In this document: positions 26,981-36,189 of the stretch, one piece after another
Position numbering within the stretch: the first letter of the stretch is position 1
How the letters are laid out: every line of letters begins with the position of its first letter
Source: Promethearchaeota archaeon
GTDB lineage: Archaea > Asgardarchaeota > Lokiarchaeia > Sigyniarchaeales > SOKP01
Direction: 5' to 3'
Assembly (NCBI GenBank): GCA_016839915.1
Contig: JAEOTH010000151.1
Span: 1 to 64,000, forward strand
Length of the DNA stretch: 64,000 nt
Notes under the pieces: model-generated
What the model was told of the DNA's origin: nothing
Databases searched by the model: none
What the model saw: the letters and a program-made list of their open reading frames with translations, nothing else
Translations under genes and position numbers: made by a program

Positions 26981-28633
26981 ATGTCAAGTAATGGAAATAC
27001 TAAAGAAAGACGAAAAATTACTGTTGAACAAAGAATTTTAGCTAAAAATTCAGTCCTCTCCTTTATAATTACTTATAGTAATTATTTCTCTTCAATGGTT
27101 ACTTCTTTTATGGTTGCTAGATTAATTACACAGGATGAATGGGGATATTTAATACTAGCTACATCATATTTAATGATAATTTTAACTATATTAGGTTTCA
27201 TACCTCCCGGATTATCTGCTTCTCTAAATTATTATATTCCGAGATATTTAGCTTTAAACCAGAAAGCAAAACTGAAATCCTTTATAAAAAATGCATTCAT
27301 CATTAGGATATCTATTTTAACAGTAGCTTTTGTTATTAGTATAATAGTGTTTATATTCTTCTCTAATTTATTCTCAGTTAATTTATTTAAATATGAACAT
27401 TTATTAGTTTTACTCTCTCCTCTTATCTTAATTGATGGAATTGACAAAATGATCGGTGAAATGAATGTAAGCTTTAATCGATTTAATTTCGTTTTAATTC
27501 TTATTATGATTAAAAATCTTTTCAACATTTTTTTGTTAATATTTTGTATAATTTTCTTTTATGATGTTCAATTAGAGACAATTGTTCTAATTAATATTAT
27601 TACCGCAGCTATACCTTTTATAATTAATGCTCTCGTATCAATTTTTTATTTAAGATCTAAATTTAGAGATGTTGAAGATGAAATACATACTTTGAAAGAA
27701 ACTATAAAGGATATATCTATTTACGGAACTCATTTGAGTATTACAAATTTACTTGATAGATTTGCTGGTGAGATTAGAGTTCAAACAATAGGGATATTTG
27801 GGACTACTGACTTTGTAACTGGATATAATATAGGTAATCATTATAGGGAAGTTTCAACAGGTTCAATTGGAGCATTGAATAAGCCACTAATAATCTCTTT
27901 TGCTGGCTTATACGCTACTAAAAAGCATGATCAAATCGATAGAACTTATAGAGTACTGTTAAAATATATGATATTTATGCAATTAGTAATTACTGGATTC
28001 TTGATATTCTTTACTGATTTTTATCTCTCTTTTATCTATGGTGCATCCTATCTAAAATTTTCATTATTAGTAAAACTGATTTTAATATCAATAGCATTTA
28101 GAGTGCCTGTCACATATTTTTTCAGTCTTTTAAAAGCTAGTGAAAAAGTAAAAAATTTAATACCTATAAATTTTGTTCTTACTATAGCCAGTCTTTCTTT
28201 TTTTTTATTTGGATTAATTTATTTTGGAGTTATAGGGGCAATTGTAGGAATAATTATAATAAATTGTATAACAACAATCTTCATTCTTGTAGCTACTTTA
28301 AGAATTCTTAAAATAAAAGTAGATGCTAAAATGACACTTCTTCAGTTTTCTATTTTTTTCATTGCAGTTATTATTTCTCTAATAATGGAGACCCTATTCT
28401 TAAATAACCTCAATTTAATGATACTTCAAACTTTAAATCTGACTTTTTTTGAAAAATTTAATTTCTTTTCTTTAGGGACATTTCTAATAATTTTTTTAAC
28501 TTTAAACATATTTTTAAAAATACTTACTCGTTCTGACATTGAAAGAATAGAAACTTTTTTTGATAAACCAACATTCAGTCATAGAACAATTCGAAAAGGA
28601 TTAGGCTTTTTAAAAAAAATTTTTAAAAAATAA
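26981..28633 (+). CDS. Wzx-type polysaccharide flippase
   Basis: Multi-pass membrane protein of 550 residues with about 12-14 hydrophobic helices, matching the oligosaccharide flippase (MOP/MATE) superfamily. The N-terminus has VLSFIITYSNYFSSMVTSFMVARLI and the amphipathic RLITQDEWGYL; typical of Wzx. It would move the lipid-linked glycan made by the neighbouring transferases across the cytoplasmic membrane. Followed by a GT4 gene 39 bases on. The long C-terminal extension with basic residues is cytoplasmic. Confidence 0.9.
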   Translation: MSSNGNTKERRKITVEQRILAKNSVLSFIITYSNYFSSMVTSFMVARLITQDEWGYLILATSYLMIILTILGFIPPGLSASLNYYIPRYLALNQKAKLKSFIKNAFIIRISILTVAFVISIIVFIFFSNLFSVNLFKYEHLLVLLSPLILIDGIDKMIGEMNVSFNRFNFVLILIMIKNLFNIFLLIFCIIFFYDVQLETIVLINIITAAIPFIINALVSIFYLRSKFRDVEDEIHTLKETIKDISIYGTHLSITNLLDRFAGEIRVQTIGIFGTTDFVTGYNIGNHYREVSTGSIGALNKPLIISFAGLYATKKHDQIDRTYRVLLKYMIFMQLVITGFLIFFTDFYLSFIYGASYLKFSLLVKLILISIAFRVPVTYFFSLLKASEKVKNLIPINFVLTIASLSFFLFGLIYFGVIGAIVGIIIINCITTIFILVATLRILKIKVDAKMTLLQFSIFFIAVIISLIMETLFLNNLNLMILQTLNLTFFEKFNFFSLGTFLIIFLTLNIFLKILTRSDIERIETFFDKPTFSHRTIRKGLGFLKKIFKK

Positions 28634-28672
28634 ATCAATTACATTCTCAATTCAAATTTAGGTATTTAAATA

Positions 28673-29782
28673 TTGCGAAGCAGTTTGGAAAAGATCATAT
28701 ATATTGGATTTTATAATGAAAATGTTTCTAGAAGTGTTAAATTTGCAAACCTTTTATTGAAAAAAAATGTGGAGGTAATTAAATATCAACTTACTAAAAG
28801 GGAGAGATTTTTCTTTTTAAAAAAGTTTAAAAGAGTTTTTCATAGAATTTTAAAAGAAAGAATAGATGCAATAATTTACTTCTCTGATTTCTTTTCACCA
28901 ATAATTCTTTTTTTAAAATTATTAACAAAACTAAAAAGAATTCCGTTAATAAATAAATTTGACATTTCTGGTCTTTATTTTAAATTAGATCGTAATTATA
29001 ATAAAATTAGCACATTTCAGTATTTGAAATCTTATTTTTATGACAAAATTGAGCTTTTCTTGTCGGATATGATATTTTTTTTAACTCAAGCACAGCTTAA
29101 TCATTTTCAGAAACGGTTTAATGTTAAAAAGAGGAAATGTTATAGTATGTATCTTGGTACTAATGAATCAATCTTTTATCCCAGGAAAAAAGAAAAAAGA
29201 TTTGAATACCCAATTATCGTAGGATATTGGGGATCATACATTCCAATACATGGAGTGGAATATATTGTCGAAGCTGCTAAGATTTTAAAGGATGATGAAA
29301 ATATTAAATTCTTAATGATGGGAAGAGGATCTAAACTTGATCACATTATTAGACAAAAGGAAAAATACAATTTAAGTAACTTAAATATCTTAGGATTTCT
29401 TCCTTTTAAGGAATTTATGGAAAATATGTCGAAAATTGATATTAGTTTAGGGATATTTGGAAATTCAAAAAAATCAAATTGGTGTGTTACTAATAAAGTA
29501 TATGAGGCTCTTGGTATGGGGCTTCCAGTTATAACACGTTTAAGTTCAGCTAATCTTGAATTATTTGGAAAAGAACAAAACATCTATTTCTGCAAACCGG
29601 CTGATCCAAGATCATTATCAAATGCTATTCATAAATTGGCCTATAATCGAGTCATTAGAGAGGAGATCGGGAAAAATGGCTATAATACATTCATTAAAAA
29701 ATGCTCAGATTCAGTTCTTTCAAATGAGTTATATTTTTCTATTGATAATTATCTTAAGGGCAGAAATATTTCAAAACTATAA
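28673..29782 (+). CDS. GT4-like glycosyltransferase
   Basis: 369 residues, TTG start 39 bases after the flippase gene. The C-terminal donor domain shows IVGYWGSYIPIHGVEYIVEAAKIL, FLMMGRGSKLDHII and the KVYEALGMGLPVITRLSS segment, a GT4 pattern with E in YEALGMG. The N-terminal domain is basic and diverged. Because of its position it may transfer one of the first or last sugars on the flipped unit. Acceptor and donor unknown. The track ORF 29556-29828 is a shadow of it. Confidence 0.85.
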   Translation: MRSSLEKIIYIGFYNENVSRSVKFANLLLKKNVEVIKYQLTKRERFFFLKKFKRVFHRILKERIDAIIYFSDFFSPIILFLKLLTKLKRIPLINKFDISGLYFKLDRNYNKISTFQYLKSYFYDKIELFLSDMIFFLTQAQLNHFQKRFNVKKRKCYSMYLGTNESIFYPRKKEKRFEYPIIVGYWGSYIPIHGVEYIVEAAKILKDDENIKFLMMGRGSKLDHIIRQKEKYNLSNLNILGFLPFKEFMENMSKIDISLGIFGNSKKSNWCVTNKVYEALGMGLPVITRLSSANLELFGKEQNIYFCKPADPRSLSNAIHKLAYNRVIREEIGKNGYNTFIKKCSDSVLSNELYFSIDNYLKGRNISKL

Positions 29783-29920
29783 TTACCTTGTTTTTTCTCA
29801 TAAAAATACAACTGAATTCTGCCAGTAAAAAAAAAGTTTTTTAATGATATATAATTATATTTAATTAAATACTAAATTTATTTTATCAAAAATAAAGAAA
29901 AAAGTAAAGTTGAAATTTAT

Positions 29921-30160
29921 ATGTCTGAGGAAGAAAATAAGGTTGAATATACAACGGTATCGATTCCTAAGCCTCTTGTTCAAAAAATAAAAAACAGGAT
30001 GAAAGGCACTGGTTTTTCAAGTGTTTCTAGCTATGTTACATATGTTCTTAGACAAATCTTATCTTCTATTGAAGAAGATGAACGAACTACAAGTGCCTTT
30101 ACTAAGGAAGAAGAAGAAAAAGTAAAACAACGTCTAAGAGATTTAGGATATATTGATTAA
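29921..30160 (+). CDS. Small ribbon-helix-helix-like protein
   Basis: 79 residues. The N-terminal part VEYTTVSIPKPLVQKIKNRM followed by GFSSVSSYVTYVLRQIL is a beta strand plus two helices, the CopG/Arc ribbon-helix-helix plan. The C-terminus is an acidic helix ending EEEKVKQRLRDLGYID. Very similar small proteins occur next to ATP sulfurylase/APS kinase genes in other prokaryotes, from memory. It precedes sat by 55 bases and may be a regulator or an assembly partner of the sulfate-activation enzymes rather than an antitoxin, as no toxin gene is beside it. Confidence 0.75.
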   Translation: MSEEENKVEYTTVSIPKPLVQKIKNRMKGTGFSSVSSYVTYVLRQILSSIEEDERTTSAFTKEEEEKVKQRLRDLGYID

Positions 30161-30215
30161 AATAAAAATAATCAATTTAAAATATAAAACCAATTAATGA
30201 AAGGGAAAAGAGATA

Positions 30216-31364
30216 ATGATTCAACCGCATGGTGGGACTTTAGTTAATAAAGAATTGCCAAAATTCGAAAAAGAAAGAATTTTAGCAGAAGTTGCTGAAT
30301 TTGAAAAGATAAGCGTCAAACCAGAAACACTAAAGGTGATTAAAAATATATCTTTTGGTGTGTTTAGCCCATTAGAAGGATTTATGAATGAAAATGATTA
30401 CCATTATGTTCTTGAGCACATGTATTTAGAAAACAATGTAGCATGGTCAATTCCGATTACACTGGATGTTTCAGAAGAGGAAATCAAGGATATAAGTGCT
30501 GATGATAAAATAATTCTTACAAACGATAGTGGAACACCTATAGCATTAATGAAGATAGAGTCAATTTATGATTACAATAAAAAAGAATATTCTGATAAAG
30601 TATACGGCACGTTAGATAAGAACCATCCAGGAGTTTACAATGTTTTTAAATATAAGGAAAAATTCATTGGTGGTGAAATATTTTTAATTAACGAACCTAA
30701 ACCAGTTTTTCTTGATTTATACCTGAAACCTATTGAAACAAGAGTATTATTCAAACAGAAAGGTTGGGATAGAGTAGTAGCATTTCAAACAAGGAATCCC
30801 CCTCATTTAGGTCACGAATATGTTCAAAAAGCAGGATTAACTTATGTAGATGGCTTATTTATCAATCCAGTGATTGGAAAGAAAAAAGTTGGAGATTTTT
30901 TGGATGAAGTAATAATAAAATCATATCAAGCTTTAATAAAGGAATACTATCCTAAAGATAGAGTTGTCTTAAGTACATTTGAAACAGAGATGAGATATGC
31001 TGGACCTAAAGAAGCAATCTTTCATGCAATTACTAGAAAGAATTTTGGTTGTGATCATATTATTATTGGACGAGATCATGCGGGAGTCGGTGATTATTAT
31101 GGACCTTATGATGCTCACAAAATATTTGATCTATTCCCTGATCTTGGTATAGAACCAATTAAATTTAGATCATTTTCAAAATGTAATAAATGTAATTCAA
31201 TAGTAAATGATAAAATTTGTCCACATCCACCAGAAATGCAAAGATTCTTTGCTGGAAGAGAAATACGTGCTGCATTACAATCGGGAAAAGCACCGAGCCC
31301 AGAAGTAATGCGTCCCGAAATCGCAGAAGTCATATTAAAATATGAACATCCATTTGTTTCTTAA
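30216..31364 (+). CDS. sat: Sulfate adenylyltransferase (ATP sulfurylase)
   Basis: Makes adenosine 5'-phosphosulfate (APS) from ATP and sulfate. The 382-residue single-domain form has the catalytic motifs QTRNPPHLGHEY (QxRNPxHxxH), GRDHAGVGDYYGPYDAH and MRPEIAEVI. A Cys-rich insert near residue 325 (CNKCNSIVNDKICPHP) is seen in the dissimilatory/archaeal Sat group and may bind zinc. No APS reductase or sulfite reductase is present; instead APS kinase follows, so the product is probably PAPS for sulfation. Second gene in the run RHH-sat-phosphodiesterase-cysC. Confidence 0.96.
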   Translation: MIQPHGGTLVNKELPKFEKERILAEVAEFEKISVKPETLKVIKNISFGVFSPLEGFMNENDYHYVLEHMYLENNVAWSIPITLDVSEEEIKDISADDKIILTNDSGTPIALMKIESIYDYNKKEYSDKVYGTLDKNHPGVYNVFKYKEKFIGGEIFLINEPKPVFLDLYLKPIETRVLFKQKGWDRVVAFQTRNPPHLGHEYVQKAGLTYVDGLFINPVIGKKKVGDFLDEVIIKSYQALIKEYYPKDRVVLSTFETEMRYAGPKEAIFHAITRKNFGCDHIIIGRDHAGVGDYYGPYDAHKIFDLFPDLGIEPIKFRSFSKCNKCNSIVNDKICPHPPEMQRFFAGREIRAALQSGKAPSPEVMRPEIAEVILKYEHPFVS

Positions 31365-31409
31365 ATTATATTCCAATTTTAAATTAAAAACTAAGAGCTA
31401 TAGTGAATA

Positions 31410-32798
31410 ATGATCCCAAACAAGAAAAAATTAGTCATTATAGGATTAGATTGCGCTACACCTAGAACATTATTCGAAGATTTCTTTGATGATTGCCCTA
31501 ATATAAAAAAAATGGTAGAAAATGGAGTTTATGGAAAATTAAGATCATGTAATCCACCGATTACTATTCCAGCATGGATGGTTATGTCGACTGGTAAGAA
31601 AGCCGGAACATTGGGATTATATGGATTTAGGCATAGAAAAGAGAATTTATATGATGATTATTGGATTGCTACTTCCTATAATATCAAAGAACCTAAAGTA
31701 TGGGAAATTCTAACAGAAAAAGGTTTAAAATCTTGCATTTTGGGCTTACCTCCAACATATCCCGTTCAACCATTGAATGGCTATCTTGTTTCTGGGTTTA
31801 TTACACCTGATATAACATCAAGCTATACATATCCTCCAATATTAAAAGAAGAAATTAAAGAAAAAGTTGGAAAATACATTTTGGATGTAAATTTCAGAGT
31901 GGAAGATAAAACAATTTTATTGAAAGAAATTTATGAAATGACAAAAGTTCAATTTAAAACCGTTAAATATTTGATGCAAAATAAGGATTGGGATTATTTT
32001 AAATTTGTAATTATTGGATTAGACAGATTTCACCACGCATTTTGGAAATTTTATGATAAAAAACACCCCAAACATGAACCCGGCAATAGATTTGAAAATG
32101 AAATGAGAAAATATTATCAATACTTAGATCAAGAAGTTGGAGAAATCTTAGATTTAACTGATGAAAATACAATTACCATGATTGTATCTGATCATGGCGC
32201 TAAAGCAATGAAAGGTTTAGTATGTGTAAATATGGCTCTTGAAGATTTAGGATTACTAAAATTTAAAGTTAGACCAAAACCAGGAACGAGATTAGCAAAC
32301 GCTGAAATTGATTGGGATAATACTTATGCGTGGGGATGGGGAGGTTACTATGCAAGAATTTTTCTAAATGTTGAAGGGAGAGAACCTCATGGAATTATTA
32401 AAAGAAAAGATTATGAGAAAATGAGAGATGTAATTATAAAAAAACTGAAATCAATAAAAGATAATAATGGTAATCCAATGAATACAATTGTATATAAACC
32501 CGAAGAATTGTTTGAGTCTATAAATGGAAATCCACCAGACTTAATGGTCTATTTTGATAACTTAAATTGGAGATCCGCTGGAACAGTAGGTTATGATTCA
32601 ATGTATTTAGATGAAAACGACACTGGACCTGATGATGCTGTACATGATTGGTTTGGTGTTTATGTTTTATATAACCCTATGAAGAAATTGGGGAATAATT
32701 TAGGAACTAAAAGTATACTTGATATTGCTCCAACATCTCTAAAAATATTAGGTTTTGAAATTCCTAACGATATGGAAGGTACTGTTATAAAATTTTAA
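31410..32798 (+). CDS. Type I phosphodiesterase/nucleotide pyrophosphatase-family protein
   Basis: 462 residues of the alkaline phosphatase superfamily. Metal and nucleophile residues are visible: VIIGLDCATPRTLFEDF (Asp), PPITIPAWMVMSTGKKAG (Thr nucleophile in ITIPAW), GLDRFHHAFWKFYD (DxxxH) and MIVSDHGAKAMKG (DH). The group is widespread in archaea and is often found between sat and cysC. Lies 45 bases after sat and 13 before cysC, so clearly co-transcribed. It may hydrolyse 3'-phosphoadenosine phosphate or another nucleotide product of sulfation, or act on the glycan; both are inference. Confidence 0.88.
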   Translation: MIPNKKKLVIIGLDCATPRTLFEDFFDDCPNIKKMVENGVYGKLRSCNPPITIPAWMVMSTGKKAGTLGLYGFRHRKENLYDDYWIATSYNIKEPKVWEILTEKGLKSCILGLPPTYPVQPLNGYLVSGFITPDITSSYTYPPILKEEIKEKVGKYILDVNFRVEDKTILLKEIYEMTKVQFKTVKYLMQNKDWDYFKFVIIGLDRFHHAFWKFYDKKHPKHEPGNRFENEMRKYYQYLDQEVGEILDLTDENTITMIVSDHGAKAMKGLVCVNMALEDLGLLKFKVRPKPGTRLANAEIDWDNTYAWGWGGYYARIFLNVEGREPHGIIKRKDYEKMRDVIIKKLKSIKDNNGNPMNTIVYKPEELFESINGNPPDLMVYFDNLNWRSAGTVGYDSMYLDENDTGPDDAVHDWFGVYVLYNPMKKLGNNLGTKSILDIAPTSLKILGFEIPNDMEGTVIKF

Positions 32799-32811
32799 AA
32801 AAGCAAAGAGA

Positions 32812-33351
32812 ATGAAAATGGAATATAAAGGCTTTACGTTATGGTTTACTGGACTTCCCTGTTCTGGGAAAACTGTGCTTGCAAATGCTGTTGCTGAGGA
32901 TTTAAAAGCAAGAGGGATGAAAGTAGAAAGACTTGATGGAGATATTGTTCGAAAAAGTCTAACAAAAGACTTAGGTTTCACTGAAGAAGACCGAAATATG
33001 AACATTGAAAGAGTAACATTTGTTGCCAAACTTTTAACCCGCAATGGTGTTGCTGTTCTTGCTTCATTTGTATCACCATATAATAAAATTAGAGCTTATT
33101 CTCGAGAAGAGATTGGAGAATATATTCTTGTGTATGTTAAATGTTCTCTTGAAGAATGCGAAAATCGAGATATTAAAGGAATGTACGCAAAAGCTAGAGC
33201 TGGAGAGATCAAAGATTTTACTGGAATTGATCATCCATTCGAGGAACCAGATCATGCGGATATAATAGTCGAAACAGACAAGCAAGCTGTTGAAGAAAGT
33301 AAAAAAATTATTCTGGAAGCTTTAAATGATATGGGATTTTTACCGCACTAA
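32812..33351 (+). CDS. cysC: Adenylylsulfate kinase
   Basis: Phosphorylates APS to PAPS, the universal sulfate donor. 179 residues with Walker A GLPCSGKT, LDGDIVRKSL, GFTEEDRNMNIERV, FVSPY and the lid KGMYAKARAGEIKDFTGIDHPFEEP, all canonical for CysC. Together with sat this gives a full PAPS pathway. No sulfotransferase was recognised in the window; the user of PAPS must be outside or be one of the unassigned proteins. Two possible starts (MKMEY) differ by two residues. Confidence 0.96.
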   Translation: MKMEYKGFTLWFTGLPCSGKTVLANAVAEDLKARGMKVERLDGDIVRKSLTKDLGFTEEDRNMNIERVTFVAKLLTRNGVAVLASFVSPYNKIRAYSREEIGEYILVYVKCSLEECENRDIKGMYAKARAGEIKDFTGIDHPFEEPDHADIIVETDKQAVEESKKIILEALNDMGFLPH

Positions 33352-33378
33352 TTTAAAAACAGAAATCTAATTTAAAAA

Positions 33379-34302
33379 TTAAATAATTTTTTTTATTTGT
33401 TCTATAATTGCATTCTCATTTAAACCGTAAGAATTTAGTAAGACTTCTCTTTTTCCTGATTCACCAAAACAATCATTTATTCCAACGAATTTTATAATTT
33501 TTGGGTTATTATTAGAAACAATTCTAGCGATAATGCTTCCAAAACCACAATAAATATTGTGTTCTTCTATTATAACAATTGCTTTGACAGATTCTATCTC
33601 ATTTAATAGAGATTTTTCATCAATTGGTTTAATAGTTGGAAAATTTATTACTTTAATCGAAGTTTTTCGTTGTTGTTCAATTAATTCTGCAGATTTTAAT
33701 GCTAATAAACTTCCATATCCAGTTCCAATTAAACAAATGTCTTTCCCTTCTTTTATGATATCAGGCTTTCCGAGACAGAATTTATAGTTATCTTCGTGAA
33801 TTTTAGAGAATGAACCTCTGGGTAATCTCACATAAAATGGTTCTTCAGATTTGAATATATATTCTAAAATTTCAACTAATTCAATATTATCTGAAGGGAT
33901 TAAGATATTTAAATTGGGGAGAGATGCCATTATACTTAAATCTTCTAAGGCATTATGCGTACTCCCATCCTCTCCAACAATACCTCCATGTGTAGTTATG
34001 ATCTTAAAATTTAAATTGTCATGAGCCGCAAATCTAATAAATTCCCACGCTCTTCCTGTTGTAAACATAGAAAATCCACTTACTACTGGAATTTTCCCAG
34101 ATATTGCAAAACCTAATGCAGTTCCCAACATATTTTGTTCAGCAATTCCCATATTATAAAATCGATTAGGAAATGCCTTAGCGAATTTAAATGTTCTTGT
34201 AGAGGAGGATAAATCAGCATCTAAAACAACAATATCATTATTTTTTTTTCCTATTTCAACTAAATAATCTCCAAAAGTGTCCCTAAGAGCTGGTTCAGCC
34301 AT
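33379..34302 (-). CDS. Transketolase, C-terminal subunit
   Basis: Pyrimidine-binding plus C-terminal domains of a split transketolase (307 residues). Visible are FYNMGIAEQNMLGTALGFA (the glutamate that activates ThDP), THGGIVGEDGSTHNALEDLSIM and VRLPRG. Its start is directly adjacent to the stop of the N-terminal subunit (one-base spacing), so they form a heterodimeric enzyme. Transfers two-carbon units among sugar phosphates. In this run of heptose genes it should supply or consume sedoheptulose 7-phosphate. Confidence 0.95.
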   Translation of the reverse strand: MAEPALRDTFGDYLVEIGKKNNDIVVLDADLSSSTRTFKFAKAFPNRFYNMGIAEQNMLGTALGFAISGKIPVVSGFSMFTTGRAWEFIRFAAHDNLNFKIITTHGGIVGEDGSTHNALEDLSIMASLPNLNILIPSDNIELVEILEYIFKSEEPFYVRLPRGSFSKIHEDNYKFCLGKPDIIKEGKDICLIGTGYGSLLALKSAELIEQQRKTSIKVINFPTIKPIDEKSLLNEIESVKAIVIIEEHNIYCGFGSIIARIVSNNNPKIIKFVGINDCFGESGKREVLLNSYGLNENAIIEQIKKII

Positions 34303-35160
34303 TTAATTATCCCCCCTTTTCAATCTTATCTTGATATTTTCTAATTCTTTAAGAGCCGCATTATATTCTTCTGTAGTTGGGGCTTGACCATGGAATTCTT
34401 TAGTATGTTGCATAAATGAAACATCAGAACCTTTAATTAGATAAGATATAATGACTTTTGGTTTACCGATTATAGATTTAGAACTTTCAAATCCATCTAA
34501 CATTTCTTTAAGATTTGACCCATCTGTTTCAATAACCTCCCAACCAAAAGCTTTCCATTTTTCTGCTAATGGTTCTAGAGCCATTACTTCTTCAGTTGAA
34601 CCATCGCTTTGTATTCCATTACGGTCTACGATCGCTATTAAATTATCTAATTTATAATGGCTAGCAGACATTGCAGCTTCCCAAATAGCCCCTTCATTTA
34701 GTTCTCCATCACCTAAAAGAACATATATAAACTTTTGTGTATTATTTAATTTAGCAGCTAAAGCACAACCAACTCCAATAGATAATCCCATTCCTAAAGA
34801 TCCAGTTGATATCTCTACTCCAATTTCTGAATTTTTAACGGGATGGCCTTGTAATTTCGAGCCAAATTGTCTTAATGTGAATAATTCTTCTCTTTTTATA
34901 TATCCTAATTTGGATAAGACTGCATAAAGCGCAGGGGCTGCATGCCCTTTACTTAAAATGAATATATCTCTTTCTTTCCATAAAGGATTTTTGGGATTTA
35001 TTCTCATAATATTGTTATAAAGGAGATAGATTATATTAGCACATGATAACGAACCACCTAGATGGCCTGATTGAGCTTCGTATATCATTCTTAAAATATC
35101 TTTTTTAATATCCAGTATATCAGTTAAGATTGTCTGCTCATCAGCTTTAGATAAATCCAT
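34303..35160 (-). CDS. Transketolase, N-terminal subunit
   Basis: ThDP-pyrophosphate-binding subunit (285 residues) of the split transketolase: SKGHAAPALYAVLSKLGY, GSLGMGLSIGVGCALAAKL, the GDG motif in LLGDGELNEGAIWEAA with the downstream N of IAIVDRN. Split transketolases are usual in archaea and some bacteria. It follows the PfkB-like gene by 21 bases in the same minus-strand run, with the C-terminal subunit immediately after. Confidence 0.95.
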   Translation of the reverse strand: MDLSKADEQTILTDILDIKKDILRMIYEAQSGHLGGSLSCANIIYLLYNNIMRINPKNPLWKERDIFILSKGHAAPALYAVLSKLGYIKREELFTLRQFGSKLQGHPVKNSEIGVEISTGSLGMGLSIGVGCALAAKLNNTQKFIYVLLGDGELNEGAIWEAAMSASHYKLDNLIAIVDRNGIQSDGSTEEVMALEPLAEKWKAFGWEVIETDGSNLKEMLDGFESSKSIIGKPKVIISYLIKGSDVSFMQHTKEFHGQAPTTEEYNAALKELENIKIRLKRGDN

Positions 35161-35181
35161 TCTAATACATTAATGAGTTAA

Positions 35182-36180
35182 TTACTTTTTATTCATTTCA
35201 GTTAATACAAAATTATGAAGTTTTTCAGCTTTATAGAATTCAACAGGAGGTAGAGTAGCAGTAAGTGAGGCTGCATAAAGTGCAAGTTTTACTCCATCTG
35301 CAACAGAAATTCCAGATGCTAATGATAATCCTAATACGGCCATAATAACACTACCAACAGCCACATAACTTCTGACTGGTTGTTTTAAAATAGGATTAAA
35401 TTTTTCTACTTTTTCGATTTCACTTGAGAAAAGAAAAGATTCAGTTTCTAAATAATTCAATAGGAGATTTTTACATTTAGATGAGTTTAAAATCCTTTTA
35501 CCAGCAATAGTGATACTTGTTTCATTGCAACAATCGATAGAAAACGTATCCAATGCTTTCTGAAGATTCATCCTAATTAAATCCACATTTTCGTATAGAT
35601 AGTAATTAAATTTAGTAGGACGGGCAATTATAGGTATTTTTTTAAATTTTTCCTTTAAAAAACGTATTAATTTCTGAATAAACAGATCCTCAAAAATACC
35701 TTCTAAGCCATAATCTAAAATTAATATTGCACCTAAATCTTGAGACGCATTAGCAATGAGATCTTTAAATTTGTCTCTTATTTTTTGAGAAAATATACCA
35801 TTATAATTTGTTTCTAAACGTAAAAGATGTTGATTCATAGCTTTTATTCGAGTTATTTGGGGGGTTTTTATCTTTTCCTCTACAATAATTCCAGAAGACT
35901 CTACTTTTAACTCTTCAATCCTTTTTAAAAAAAACTCACCTTCAAAATCATTACCAATAATAGTACAAACTTCAGGAATTCCTCCTAAAGACTTAATATA
36001 TTGTAGTACTAGTCCAATTGCTCCAATATAAACACTAGTATTCTCTATTTTTACATTCGGAACGGGTGCATCAGGAGAGATTCTATCTGTATATCCGATT
36101 ATATACTTATCTATTAAGGCATCCCCAATAACTAACACTTTCTTATTTTTCCATTTAGAAATCCCATCTATAAGAGCCAT
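35182..36180 (-). CDS. HldE/RfaE1-like PfkB protein with degraded active site
   Basis: 332 residues resembling the kinase domain of HldE (heptose 7-phosphate kinase): KKVLVIGDALIDKYIIGYTDRISPDAPVPNVKIE matches the HldE N-terminus closely. However the sugar-binding GGAANVA segment reads IGAIGLVLQY and the PfkB signature GAGD with catalytic Asp reads RSYVAVGSVIMA, so the base and anion-hole residues appear lost. DYGLEGIF replaces the usual DYGKGVL. It is therefore probably a pseudokinase or an enzyme with changed chemistry. Sits between transaldolase (nine-base gap) and transketolase (21-base gap) in the heptose run; HddA at 43.7 kb could provide the real kinase. Confidence 0.8.
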   Translation of the reverse strand: MALIDGISKWKNKKVLVIGDALIDKYIIGYTDRISPDAPVPNVKIENTSVYIGAIGLVLQYIKSLGGIPEVCTIIGNDFEGEFFLKRIEELKVESSGIIVEEKIKTPQITRIKAMNQHLLRLETNYNGIFSQKIRDKFKDLIANASQDLGAILILDYGLEGIFEDLFIQKLIRFLKEKFKKIPIIARPTKFNYYLYENVDLIRMNLQKALDTFSIDCCNETSITIAGKRILNSSKCKNLLLNYLETESFLFSSEIEKVEKFNPILKQPVRSYVAVGSVIMAVLGLSLASGISVADGVKLALYAASLTATLPPVEFYKAEKLHNFVLTEMNKK

Positions 36181-36189
36181 ATTATTTAT

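Noticed and set aside
29556-29828. Plus ORF of 90 residues overlapping the GT4 gene end
   Set aside because: Different frame inside the conserved GT4 C-terminus, and its sequence has no features of its own.
29921-30160. Antitoxin of a toxin-antitoxin pair
   Set aside because: No small toxin gene flanks it; the neighbours are a GT4 gene and sat, and it seems linked to sulfate activation.
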